Positions 11,188 through 21,482 of a stretch of 64,000 nt of DNA are shown here, in pieces. Source of the stretch: Selaginella moellendorffii (lineage: Eukaryota > Streptophyta > Lycopodiopsida > Selaginellales > Selaginellaceae); contig NW_003314334.1 in NCBI RefSeq assembly GCF_000143415.4, positions 879,710 to 943,709 on the forward strand. Direction: 5' to 3'. The notes beneath the pieces were generated by a model. That model was given only the letters and a program-made list of their open reading frames with translations, searched no databases and was not told the DNA's origin. Numbering within the stretch: position 1 is the first letter of the stretch; each line of letters opens with the position of its first letter. The translations under genes and the position numbers were made by a program.

Positions 11188-13900
11188 TTATTTTTCAATC
11201 AAACGATGCTCTTCTTCCGAGCGCGCCAACCGGTTGTACTCGTGAAGAAGTTCTTTGATTCTCTCGCCTTCTTCTGTGAGCTCGTCAAAGATGGAGCTCT
11301 CGCCGATCCTCCATGCCCAGTTCCCAGACTAGCAAAAGTAGAAGAGCTCGTCAGCGTACTGCTTGCAACGAAGATACACCACGCTGTGTTGTTACTTACC
11401 TTCACTGCCGGTGTGTTCATCCGAGCATCGCTGTCGAGGCTCAAGACGTCTTGCATTGGGATGATTGCCGTGCGTGCCACGGACGAGAATGCCGCCCTCA
11501 TGAGCTCCCAGGAGATGGCGTCCTCGTCTTCCAGGCGCAAGTAAGTTCTTGCCTGTACGCACGTTAAACTTGTTAGAAAACCACTGCGTTCACGAAAATT
11601 CAAAGCACACCTTTTCCTTGTCTTCTTCGCTCGCCTTAGACCACCATCCAACACTCTAAAAGACATGGATTAGTCGGCAAAACAAGTATGCAAAGTTAAG
11701 AGTTAATTACTGTGTCATTGTCGTGCGTTCCCGGGTAAACAACTTGGTCTACCTCGTGGTTGTGCAATATGTGAGGATTCTTTGGGTTGTTCCCAAAGGC
11801 TGCATTGGATACATTAGAGTGAAAGAATAAGTATAACGGTGGAACCATACCGAAGTGTAGCACAACCATGCCCGGCGCTTCAATCGCCTTTCTAAGCTCC
11901 ACAACGTCCGTAGTTATGATCCCCTGCGCATAGCATGAGCGCTAGTTTGCTTTCAAAAGGATGTACTTACCAGGTCTTCGGCAATGATGTCGATCTTTTT
12001 CCCCACGGCTTTCTTTATAGCGTTGAAAAACTCGACTCTTGGTCCCATCTGCAATTCGGTTTTAGGTACTATCATCATGCAGACTCATAAAGCTTACTTT
12101 CCAGCGACCATCAATTGCTGTTTCAGCATCTGTTACGCAACGTAAGAATGTCAGTAAATATCTTGATATGCAGTGTTGTTTTGGACATACCAGCAGGAAC
12201 TGCCCAATATCCTGCAAGCCCACGGAAGTGATCGATTCGAAACTCGTCATAAAGCTCGAAAGCACGCTTCATTCTTGAGGCCCACCACTTGTAGCCATCT
12301 TTTGCCATCGCTTTCCAGTTGTATAAAGGGCTGGAAGATTACTGAAAGACAAGGTAAGCAAGTGCAACTTAAATATTTGGAGCTCTCACCTTCCCCATAG
12401 CTGGCCAGTTTCACTAAAACAGTCGGGTGGAACACCGCTAACTAGAACGGGTTCGCATGTTTTTTCGTCCTGCGAGATATTGAGTCCGTCCTTGTTTTTG
12501 AAAAGAAAATGGAAGCGTACCATCATAAACTGTGTCCGATGGACCCAAACATCAGCACTATGACCTCCTACGTAAATCGGCATGTCGCCAATAATCTTGA
12601 TTCCTCTTTCATTTGCGTACGTATGCAAAGCTTGCCACTGCTTTTGAAACAAAAATTGTTGCGCAATAAAAACGTCAATCTGTAATAGAACGAGTTAGAA
12701 CTAGAACAACTAGCACTTTGTTATTACAAAGTCTTTATGCTCTTTCCGAGCTTTATCTAGTGCCGAAGGATTTCTATCTCGCAGAGGCTCTGGCCATTGC
12801 CACCAGGCTCCGTCATCGAAATGTGAATCTATAGCTGCAAATAAAGCAGCTTCTTCCAGCCAGCCTACATTTGTTGCATGATTAGAGCATCCATTAAAAA
12901 ACACAACATGGACTTACTTGCAATTTGGGGGCTCTTTCGAAAATTTTCGAGATCCTTCTTCAAAGAACCTCCATTTTGCACCAAATTCTTTGCAGCCTAT
13001 GAAACAACGGGAAAGAATAAAGCGGTGATGCAAACGAAACAGGCAGACCTTTTGAATCAATGGATCCTTGAGCTCGGCTACAGCTTCATAGTTAATTTTC
13101 TCGACAGGTCTGTAAGATACAAGTCATTTCCGAAGGAAGAAAAGAAACCAGCTTACATAGCCTCAGGAATATCTTCTTCTTCCAGAAGACCATCTTTGAC
13201 GAGTTCAGTCAGCGAGATCAGAAGAGTATTCCCGCAGTTAGCATCCTGTCAATCGCAGAACATAAGAACTCGGATGAAAGAAAAACGCCGCTTACTTGTC
13301 CAGCGTAAGGCGATCCATCCTCTCCGGCTTTTCTCCCAGGAGGTACCAATGGCAGAACCTACGAGAACAAAAACTATAAGCGAATGATTCAAAGACAAAC
13401 AAAACAAAGAGCTAGAATACCTGCCAAATGCGACATCCAGTAGACTCGAGCCAATCGAGAAATCTAAAAGCGTCTGGACCAAGGTCTCCAATCCCATGCG
13501 GTCCAGGCAAAGAAGTAGGATGCAAAATAATCCCAGCTCTTCTGGGCATGGCCTTCTTTGAAGGATCATCCTTCTCATACTCGTCTGGCAAATCATCCCC
13601 CGGCGATAGAGCACTGGAAACCATTCTCCTTCTCGAAGATCTGCTGCTCGAGTGCTTGAAATCCTTTCTAGAGATCCATTCCCTGTATGAAAAACCTGGC
13701 AAAGCGCTATAAACCCTACAGCTACACCTCCCCGGATCGCAACACGAAATGCTGCCCAATGCCGCTGCTGCTGGACGGATCCGGCGAAATCTCACCTGGA
13801 TTGCTGTGGCCGATGGCGCCGCGGATGACGATGCCGACGATTCTTCCAGGCGAAGAGCTGTGGAAGGATTGAAACTAGGGCATCGAATGGAAGCCGCCAT
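11188..13900 (-). CDS. DPE1: 4-alpha-glucanotransferase (disproportionating enzyme), plastidic, GH77
   Basis: Sixteen exons: 13900-13421, 13358-13296, 13245-13157, 13109-13049, 12996-12918, 12864-12728, 12679-12521, 12469-12390, 12330-12191, 12129-12098, 12048-11971, 11923-11851, 11799-11711, 11655-11611, 11552-11400, 11328-11188 (632 residues). The enzyme transfers glucan segments between maltooligosaccharides during starch turnover. The N-terminus is Ser/Ala/Arg-rich, as in a plastid transit peptide, ahead of the GH77 block AGIILHPTSLPGPHGIGDLG. Catalytic residues are visible: nucleophile Asp in RIDHFRGLAGYW, acid/base Glu in IIAEDLG and Asp in GTHDNDT. The length and transit peptide suggest DPE1 rather than the larger cytosolic DPE2. 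An extra intron inside exon 1 (donor-like CAGGTGAG) is possible. Confidence 0.95.
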
Positions 13901-14053
13901 AGCCAATCAATCCAGCATTCTACTATCGCCCGAGAAAAGAGAAAAGAGCGCCTTTCTAGCCCTCGCCAACGTGGCAGGACATAAAGTAAATATTCTCTGG
14001 AATCGTTTTGAAAACTGGATATTCTCTTGCATCTTTTTTGGGGGTTAGGGTTT
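13901..14053. promoter_or_regulatory. short divergent promoter between DPE1 and HROB
   Basis: Only 153 bases separate the start codons of two divergent genes. A telo-box (TTAGGGTTT, 14045-14053) directly abuts the HROB ATG. Confidence 0.5.
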
Positions 14054-15298
14054 ATGGATCTCGAAGATTTTGAGGTAGACTTCGATCTTGGCGAGTTCCT
14101 CAAGAATGGCGATCGAGCAGAGGTCAGTGATTCGATCGCAGCAGCTGGCACGCCAGCGCCAGCAACAACTCCAGATTTCCGTCAGGGTTTTGCGGGTAGC
14201 GATCGGGCAGTCTCTCCTCTTCCAGAAAATCCAAGCTCCAGCCGCTCTGATTTCCTGGATTTCGGCCTTGGAGAGGGCGCAAGGATCTTAGGCACGAGTG
14301 CCAAGCGATCTTTGCGAGAAAACGATCAAGGTAACGTCCAGAAGAAAGCGAAGACCGCATCAGAGGAGCCGATGTTCTTGGATTTCCTGGACATGGAGGA
14401 TAGTCTGGACTGGACTGTGCCAAAGACTCTCAACGTTGCCAGCAGTCCTGCAAGAGCCGACGAAGAACCTCCACAACGGAGCTTAGAAAACGACTTTGGT
14501 GCTCCAGAGATTTTTGGAGCAAAGTCACAAAAGCTTGCTTACACGATTCCAGGACCAGCCGGGGCCATGCAGCTGGGCATAAAACGATCAGAGCCTTGCG
14601 AAGTTTCGCGCAAAGAAAATCCTTTTGATCACTCGGACTTTAGAAGTTCTGCGTGGCTGGCGGCCCTTCGCTACTGTCAGATCGGCGAGATTGATCCGGG
14701 TAAGCTCATCTTGTTTCTTTCTTCTCTCTCTTTCATGACTTGATTTCCACGACAGTGAAGTACTCACGTCGTGATTCCACAATCAGCCATATCAAGTCAT
14801 CCTCTTGTGTCGAACGTATTCCCCAGGTAAACTATATTGCCATTGTCTGGACGACCATCTTCTTTACCCTGTAGTTTACATGGTTTTCTCGATCAGCTGC
14901 TTGCGATAATCCAATCGTGTACTCCAAATGGATGCGGAGACGCTTTTGTGACACTCAAGGTACAGTCGTCATGGAAAGGAAACATAATTTGAGCAAAGTT
15001 CCTGGAGTAGGATCCGACAGGCACGATTGGTGGAACCGTCCACAAGAGAGTGCTTGCCGAGACTGAATTTGGCAGGGACATTGTGCCAGGAGCAGTTATC
15101 CTCCTGTCCAAGGTGAATTCAACGTCACATATTTTCGCCTTACGAGAGATTGGATTCAGGTGACCGTGTTTAAGCAATCGATTCGGGCTCAGTACCTCAA
15201 CATCACAATCCACAATGTTGTACAGGTTTGCTTTTGCTTATTCTGTTAACCGTCGTTAATGTTTGGCAATTCCCCAGGTTTTTAGTGCAAGTTGCTAG
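14054..15298 (+). CDS. HROB: homologous recombination OB-fold protein (HROB/MCM8IP-like)
   Basis: Six exons (14054-14699, 14756-14826, 14897-14959, 15011-15112, 15160-15225, 15278-15298) encode 322 residues. In animals HROB (C17orf53/MCM8IP) recruits the MCM8-MCM9 helicase in DNA repair synthesis. The N-terminal 210 residues are acidic and look disordered. The conserved C-terminal OB-fold region follows: SSAWLAALRYCQIGEIDP, then KYSRRDSTISHIKS, GDAFVTLKDPTGTIGGTVH, GAVILLSKVTVFKQS and QYLNITIHNVVQVF. The protein ends shortly after the OB-fold. Assignment rests on these blocks; the plant role is inferred from the animal family. Confidence 0.82.
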
Positions 15299-15355
15299 AT
15301 ATCTACTTCAGCTAGAAAATTATTTTGAAGGTAAGATTTGACGAGCTTAGTCTTC

Positions 15356-16453
15356 TCAGTTGTTCTCTGGTCTTCCGCAGGGCCACGTTTTGTTCTTGAT
15401 AGGAGCGAGAATCTCTTTCACTTCGTCAAGAATGTTTTCGCAGTCCACAGAGCTCCTCTCGAGATTGTCCATTGCCTTGATGTTCTCGTGGACTTGCTGG
15501 GTAGTACACATTCCAACTAGAGTGATTGCGATATCTGGATTTGAGAGGGAGAACTTCAATGCTATCTCCGAGATGTTCTGACCCTTGAGTTTGCAGTGAG
15601 TAGCAGCCTTGGCGCAAGCTTCCTATGAAAAAGAAGAAGAAAGGTTTCCACACCGAAGTTCTATAACTTAGCAGTACCTTGATTTCTTCCGGCGCTGGAT
15701 GCCACTGCGGAGGACCAGACTCCGTGAATAATCCCATGGCGAGTGGCGAAGCAGTGATGATCCCGACTCCCTTGTCCTTAAGGTACGGAATTAGACCCTC
15801 GAGCGAGGAATCGTTGAGGGAGTAGTGGCAGTATGATAGAATAACGTCGACTGTTCCAGGCTCGACTCTGTCCAAGACGTAGCGAAAGATGGCCAGTGGA
15901 AGTCCGCTCATTCCAATGAAGCGGACTTTGCCTTGTCGTTTCAAGCCAAGCAGCGCTGGGATCGTCTCGGAGATCACCTGGGAAGAGAGGTATCGTTCCA
16001 GATAAGACTTTTGCTAAGCTATCTTACTTGATCGAGCGAGCCGAATTCGATGTCATGGCAGTGGATGATGTCGATGTAGTCCAGCTTTAATCGCTCCAAG
16101 CTCTCGTCGACGCTCTCGAGCACTCGCTGCGCGCTAAAGTCGAAGCCATCGCTGTATCTTCCACACTTGGTGGAGACGACAAACTTCTCCCTGGGAATGG
16201 ACTCGAGAGCTCTTCCCAGGACTGTCTCTGCGTTGCCATAGCATCTGGAGTCTTCCACTTTAGAAACTTAGAAGACGCTCGGTGTTTCTTACGGAGAAAC
16301 ATCAAAGAAATTGATGCCAAGGCGAATCGCCTCACGGACGCTCTCGATTGCCGATTCCTGGCTCACGGGCCCGAAGACACTCCCAAGCGGTGCTCCCCCA
16401 AAACCCAAAGAACTCACCTCTAAGCCCGTGCTCCCCAATTTCGTGTACTTCAT
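15356..16453 (-). CDS. GALDH: L-galactose dehydrogenase, aldo-keto reductase of ascorbate synthesis
   Basis: Four exons (16453-16293, 16244-16028, 15977-15678, 15622-15356) encode 314 residues. The family oxidises L-galactose to L-galactono-1,4-lactone with NAD in the plant ascorbate (Smirnoff-Wheeler) pathway, in the cytosol. The opening KYTKLGSTGLEVSSLGFGGA followed by PLGSVFGPVS is typical. The aldo-keto reductase tetrad is visible: Asp in NFFDVSP, Tyr in CYGN, Lys in VSTKCGRY and His in IIHCHDIEF. The family YYG is CYG here, but the catalytic second Tyr is kept. Its stop lies only 57 bases from the HROB stop on the other strand, so the transcripts probably overlap. Other sugar-alcohol reductases of the clade cannot be wholly excluded. 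Confidence 0.9.
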
Positions 16454-16658
16454 CTCGTCCGACAAGCCCTAAAAACCCTAAAGGATCGCCACCTTTTAAA
16501 GTTTATAGTATTCATCCCTCATTGATCTTGGCTAGCTCGTTTCAGGGTCACAGAGCAACCAATGCAAGACTCCAGTATTTCCTCTCCGGGAAGCCTTGAA
16601 AAAGTTGGTCAAGAAAACAACAGCATAAATATGCTTAGCATATTTTATTATTCGATTA
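16454..16658. other. intergenic region with telo-box-like leader
   Basis: CCCTAAAAACCCTAAAG at 16469-16485 lies just upstream of the L-galactose dehydrogenase ATG. The rest is the 3' flank of the neighbouring methyltransferase-like gene. Confidence 0.4.
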
Positions 16659-17812
16659 TTAATACTTAATCAACATTTGTTTGGGCCTGTCCCGTACGAT
16701 GACGTACTCACTGCAACACACTGCAACGCAAGAAATGAAACTTTAGAGTTGTGTAAGACGATCAAACTCCAAGACTTACTGGATTCCAAATTTTTCTCCT
16801 GGAATGTAAAGCTATACCCCATGGCGTCAATGTCTCGGACGAGATCCATGATTGTTCGCGGCCAATCGTCTTTGTGCTTGCTCGTTTTCGACGGATAATA
16901 CATTGTGTGGAGCTCAAACAGGATCTGGTCGGGCAAGAACTCCTGTACGGCATGCAAGAAACTCGAGAAAAAGTTGGCAAACAACTCAAAACTCAACTAG
17001 AAATCTTCACGCCAAGAACCATGGAAGCTTACCTCGTTCTCGGATTTAAACCCCTCGAACACCTCATACTCGCCATGCTCGATGTCCATCTTGAGAAGAG
17101 AGATGCTCGTCACTCCAATCTCTCTCGCGGCAGTGCTAAGCCTCTTGAAAATCCTGCCATGTTCATCCTTTCCATCGATTCCCCCGAGACACCACGGATG
17201 GAAGCTCGTCTTTGGGTTGGACCACTCCCCCGTGCAATCGAAAGTGTGGATCTCACACTCGCCATTCGTGTGTGCGTGGATCGCCTCCTCGAAATCGAAC
17301 TGGTTGTTTGATCCCAGCGAGAAGATCACGCACTTGGGGCCGAGGACTCGGATCGGACCACAGAGCCACTTGCCGCCATCGCCGGAAGCTCCGATCCTCT
17401 GCAGGGAGTTCGCGTCGCAGTGGTACGTGGGCGTGATGAGATCGAATATCTGCCAGTTGGAGTTGGGCTTGAATCGATCCAGCTCCTCGTCCGGGGATTG
17501 GTAGAGCTCGTCCAGGCTGCGCAGGTACTGATCCCGCCGGAGAGCGTTCCAGCAGTCATCGTCGACCCCATTGGAGGGGTGCCAGAGGCAATTGCGCGAT
17601 CGCGTGGCGTCGCTGATGGAGCTTCGGATCCGGGGAACTCTGGAAAGGGCCTGGGTTGGATCGACTCTTGGAGGGATCTTGAAGGCTTGGGATCTTGTGG
17701 TAGGGAACTTGGAGAGGATCATTGTGAATGAAGCGATGGAGTTTTGCCTGAAGAGGAGGATGAGAGTGCTAGAACCGACCAGGAGCACTACGATCCATAG
17801 TGGACCTGGCAT
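16659..17812 (-). CDS. METTL24/FkbM-type methyltransferase-like protein, copy A
   Basis: Three exons (17812-17033, 16942-16780, 16720-16659) encode 334 residues. A single N-terminal hydrophobic helix (residues 5-21) predicts a type II membrane protein, probably of the Golgi or ER. The body resembles METTL24/Methyltransf_21 proteins: DGGKWLCGP, FSLGSNNQFDFEEAI (SAM-site-like) and LKMDIEHGEYEVFEGF, the FkbM-style acidic strand. The exon structure is shared with copies B and C. It is almost identical to copy B over most of exon 1, while the last exon and N-terminus differ. No substrate is known. The SAM-binding assignment is by family resemblance only. Confidence 0.8.
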
Positions 17813-17928
17813 TGTAAGAGTTTTTAGGGTTTAAAAGTTGATACACCGAAAACTTTAAGAATAGAATAAGAAGTTTGATATACCAATGAATCGCATATTG
17901 TGGTTACACCAGTTCTTGGAAAGCTATG

Positions 17929-18252
17929 TCACTCGTAGTTTGTGAAGCTAGCGAGTTCTTCCGGAAGAAGATCCGAGAAGTAATTCACGCCAAATCGGCA
18001 GCTACTCTCCTCGGCGTTCATCTTTTCCACCCACAGCCAGGTCTTCTTGAAGATCTCAAATCGTTGCTCCTTTTCTTGGGAATCCTTGTAGCGCTTGTTG
18101 TGGATCAAAGCCCACGACTCGAATTCCTTCCTCAGTGGAGATACGCCCGATTGTGAACAAGCTTTCACTCTCACGCATCGCCTAAGATTGCGATCGATCG
18201 AAGCTCCAAGCGTTCCACTTGCCGCGCCATATCTTATCGCCAGATGATCCAT
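17929..18252 (-). CDS. stand-alone I29 cathepsin-propeptide inhibitor-like protein
   Basis: A single-exon frame of 107 residues starts at ATG 18252 and ends in a stop at 17929. It matches the inhibitory propeptide (I29) of papain-type proteases. The ERFNIN pattern is seen in EKEQRFEIFKKTWLWVEKMN and the GNFD motif in GVNYFSD, followed by LLPEELASF. No mature protease domain follows: the next sequence downstream is the start region of methyltransferase copy A. There is no clear signal peptide; the N-terminus is basic with two Cys. Known free-standing I29 proteins (for example CTLA-2, crammer) inhibit cysteine proteases. It may be such an inhibitor or a truncated protease gene. Confidence 0.78.
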   Translation of the reverse strand: MDHLAIRYGAASGTLGASIDRNLRRCVRVKACSQSGVSPLRKEFESWALIHNKRYKDSQEKEQRFEIFKKTWLWVEKMNAEESSCRFGVNYFSDLLPEELASFTNYE

Positions 18253-18511
18253 TTGCTTAAGAGTGACGACCCTAATCCAAAATTATAGTGTGAAAAAGGA
18301 AAAGGAAACTTAAATAGAATCATATTAATTATCGACAAAGCAAAGAATATTCTTAATTTAAAATATAATAAATCGGAAAAAGTCAACCTGGTTTGAAAAG
18401 AGCGACCATTCAAATTTTTAACAAAAGTTTTTAACATCAGCTTTCTTTTCGCAGTCGGTGCACTTAATTTTTCTTGTTTTGATTCTTAGGCACGTCCCTC
18501 CCAACCCAGCA

Positions 18512-19694
18512 ATGCGACCGTCATGGATCATCGCCCTCTTGATCGCTTCTTGCGGACTCATCCTCTTGCTCAAGGAGAACTCCTCTTCTTTCAATCTCTT
18601 CCTCCTCTCCAATCTTCGTCCCAGGACGCCTGAGGATCTCATCGCCATCCGGGAAGCCATCGCCAGCTACCAGGTCCCTCCCAGAGTCGACCCAAACCGC
18701 GCCCTCTCCAGAATCCCCCGGATCCGAAACTCCACCAGCGACGCTTTGCCACCGCCCAGCTGCCTCAAGCTTCCCTCCAACGGGATCGACGACGATTGCT
18801 GGAACGCTCTCCGGCGGGATCAGTATCTGCGCACCCTGGACGAGCGCTACCAATCCCCGGACGAGGAGCTGGAGCGATTCAAACCCAACTCCAACTGGCA
18901 GATCTTCGATTTGATCACGCCCACGTACCACTGCGACGCGAACTCCCTGCAGAGGATCGGAGCTTCCGGCGATGGCGGCAAGTGGCTGTGCGGGCCGATC
19001 CGAGTCCTCGGCCCCAAGTGCGTGGTCTTCTCGCTGGGATCGAACAACCAGTTCGACTTCGAGGAGGCGATCCACGCACACACGAATGGCGAGTGTGAGA
19101 TCCACACTTTCGATTGCACGGGGGAGTGGTCCAACCCAAAGACGAGCTTCCATCCGTGGTGTCTAGGGGGATTCGATGGAAAGGATGAAAATGGGAGGAC
19201 TTTCAAGAGGCTGAGCACTGCCGCGAGAGAGATTGGAGTGACGAGCATCTCGCTGCTCAAGATGGACATCGAGCATGGCGAGTATGAGGTGTTTGAGGGG
19301 TTTAAATTCGAGGAGGAGGTAAGCTCTTGTTCTTAGTGATTCCATCTTAGATCATAGTTGTGTTGATCGAGCTATGTTTTGGCTACACTCTACAGGAGTT
19401 CTTGCCTGACCAGATCCTGTTTGAGCTCCACACACTGTTCTACCCGACGAAAACGAGCAAGCACAAGAGCGATTGGCCTCGAACGATCATGGATCTTGTT
19501 CGAGACATCGATGAGATGGGCTATAGCTTTGCATTCCAGGAGAAGAATCTCTTTTGCCGTAAGTCTGTCCAAATCTTTCAAGTGTGAGTTCTAACTTTTG
19601 TTTTTCATCTATTTTGTTTCACCCAGCGGCTTGCAGCGAGTACGTTATTGTACGGGACCGAAAAAAGCTGAAGAAACGGTCGTTGTTTCATTGA
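18512..19694 (+). CDS. METTL24/FkbM-type methyltransferase-like protein, copy B
   Basis: Three exons (18512-19318, 19396-19558, 19627-19694) encode 345 residues. The N-terminal membrane helix is WIIALLIASCGLILLL. It shares DDCWNALRRDQYL, NWQIFDLITPTYHCDANSLQ, DGGKWLCGP and LLKMDIEHGEYEVFEGF with copy A, and the same intron positions. The last exon ends in a basic tail (SEYVIVRDRKKLKKRS). It lies in inverted orientation to copy A, with the I29 gene between them. The strong match to A in exon 1 against divergent ends suggests recent duplication or gene conversion. Confidence 0.8.
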
Positions 19695-19853
19695 CTAAAA
19701 TTCGAGAATGGACAACAGATTAAAAGATAATGCTCAAATTTATTGCTCAATTCTAATAATTTTTTTTTATTGGTTGTGGTTCTTGTTATTTGGAATACCA
19801 ATGTATCCACGATGCCATTACAAGATAGTAAAAGCTGGTAGATGTCACATGCC

Positions 19854-21191
19854 CTAATCGTGCCATGTGTTGTTCTTGGGGTTGATCGTGGAGGGCCTGT
19901 CGCGGACAATCACGTACTCGCAGCATTTGACTGCAAGCAAGCAAGCAAAAAATTTCGGCAAAGATTTAGAAACTATATCTATCACGGAGATCGAAGTAAA
20001 ACCATATACTATCAGCGAGATTGAGGAAAGGTGGCAGCGTAACTTACTCCATCCCAAGTTCCTCTCCTCGAATGCAAAGCTATAGCCCATGGCATCGATG
20101 TCTCGCACGAGATCCATGACCGTGCGAGGCCAATCGTCCTTGTGCTTGCTCGTCGCGGGGTACCCAAATGTGTGGAGCTCGAAGAGGATTTGATCCGGCA
20201 AGAAGCCCTGCAAAGGTGGCAACTCAAGAAGGTTTCCAAACTTTTCAAGAGCTTTCCCTACCTCGTCCTCGAATTTCAATCCCTCGAACACGTCGAATTC
20301 CGCGAGCTCGATGTCCATCTTGAGCAGCGAGATGCTCGTCACGCCAATCTCTCTCGCGGCAGTGCTCAGCCTCTTGAAAATCCTCCCATTCTCATCAGTT
20401 TTATCCTCTCCCCCGAAACACCATGGATGGAACTTGGTGTGTGGATTGGACCACTCCCCCGTGCAGTCGAAAGTGTGGATCTCACACTCGCCACCCGTGT
20501 GCGCGTCGATCGCCTCCTCGAAATCAAACTGGTTGTTCGATCCCAGCGAGAAGATCACGCATTTGGGCCCAAGAACCCTAACTGGCCCACACACCCATTT
20601 CCCGCCATCTCCCGGGACCCCGACCCTCCGCAGGGAATTCGCGTCGCAGCGGTACGTGGGCGTGATCAGATCGAAGATCTGCCAGTTGTCGTCGGGCTTG
20701 AATCGCGCCAGCACCGAGTCTGGCGACTCGTAGAGCTCGTCCAGCACGCGCAGGTACTGGTCGCGGCGGAGAGCGTTCCAGCAATCGTCGTCGACGCCGT
20801 TGGAGGGGTGCTTGAGGCAATTGGGCGACGGATCCATGGAGATGGTGCGCTGCTCGCCGGGGGCGCGGATCCTTGGGACGCGCGAGAGGGCGTCGAGCGG
20901 GCGCACGGCGGTGAGATCGTAGTGAGGGAGGGGCTTGAATTGCGACACTCGGGGTGGCGGTGGAGATGTTCCAAGCGAGACGTCTTGGGATCGAAGAGCG
21001 CTGGGATTGAGGAAGAGGACGAGCAAGAGTGTCGAGAACAAGAGGGAGAAGACGATACCCCAGACTTTGATCCCTGGGATCATGGTGGTGTTGCTACTAG
21101 CGGCGAGCTTCTTGATCACGTAGGCATCGTAGTTCTTACCGTGATGGAGCTCGTCCTCCTCGTCTCGCTGGCTGGAACGAGCATTGTCCAT
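19854..21191 (-). CDS. METTL24/FkbM-type methyltransferase-like protein, copy C
   Basis: Three exons (21191-20262, 20207-20048, 19930-19854) encode 388 residues. It is longer at the N-terminus than copies A and B, with a charged cytosolic stretch before the membrane helix (VWGIVFSLLFSTLLLVLFL, about residues 43-61). The shared blocks are present with substitutions (TPTYRCDANSLRRVG, MDIELAEFDVFEGL). Intron 1 is 54 bases and open in frame, so a retained-intron form would add 18 residues. It looks like the older paralogue of the trio. Confidence 0.8.
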   Translation of the reverse strand: MDNARSSQRDEEDELHHGKNYDAYVIKKLAASSNTTMIPGIKVWGIVFSLLFSTLLLVLFLNPSALRSQDVSLGTSPPPPRVSQFKPLPHYDLTAVRPLDALSRVPRIRAPGEQRTISMDPSPNCLKHPSNGVDDDCWNALRRDQYLRVLDELYESPDSVLARFKPDDNWQIFDLITPTYRCDANSLRRVGVPGDGGKWVCGPVRVLGPKCVIFSLGSNNQFDFEEAIDAHTGGECEIHTFDCTGEWSNPHTKFHPWCFGGEDKTDENGRIFKRLSTAAREIGVTSISLLKMDIELAEFDVFEGLKFEDEVGKALEKFGNLLELPPLQGFLPDQILFELHTFGYPATSKHKDDWPRTVMDLVRDIDAMGYSFAFEERNLGWSKLRCHLSSISLIVYGFTSISVIDIVSKSLPKFFACLLAVKCCEYVIVRDRPSTINPKNNTWHD

Positions 21192-21482
21192 GGTTGAGAG
21201 ATCGATCTATTAGGCAACCATAAAAGAGGGATCGATCAAAGTGGATAAGTTGATATACCAGTATCCTTGACTTTGTTGAGATGCTACATAGTACGTGAAT
21301 TATGGCTCAAGCAAATCACCCACGATCATCGATGGACGTTTGGAAAAAAAGAGGAAGCTTGATTTAGAAGCAAAGAGAAAAAAGGAAAAAAGGAAAAAAA
21401 AAAAAACAAATAAGATGCTAAACCTTCATTTGGCTTGTCATTGACTGGGTTGACTTTTGATTGACTTTCATTGTGATAATGA
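21192..21482. other. intergenic
   Basis: No gene is seen. An A-rich purine tract lies at 21375-21410. The stretch is the promoter side of copy C and the 3' flank of the PPR gene. Confidence 0.5.

Noticed and set aside
13412-13906. DPE1 start at a TTG at 13906
   Set aside because: An ATG lies two codons later at 13900 in the same frame; a non-ATG start is not needed.
18521-19153. Long minus-strand open frames opposite methyltransferase copy B, and similar ones opposite A and C
   Set aside because: They are antisense shadows of strongly conserved GC-rich coding exons and resemble nothing; the true frames carry family motifs and proper splice sites.
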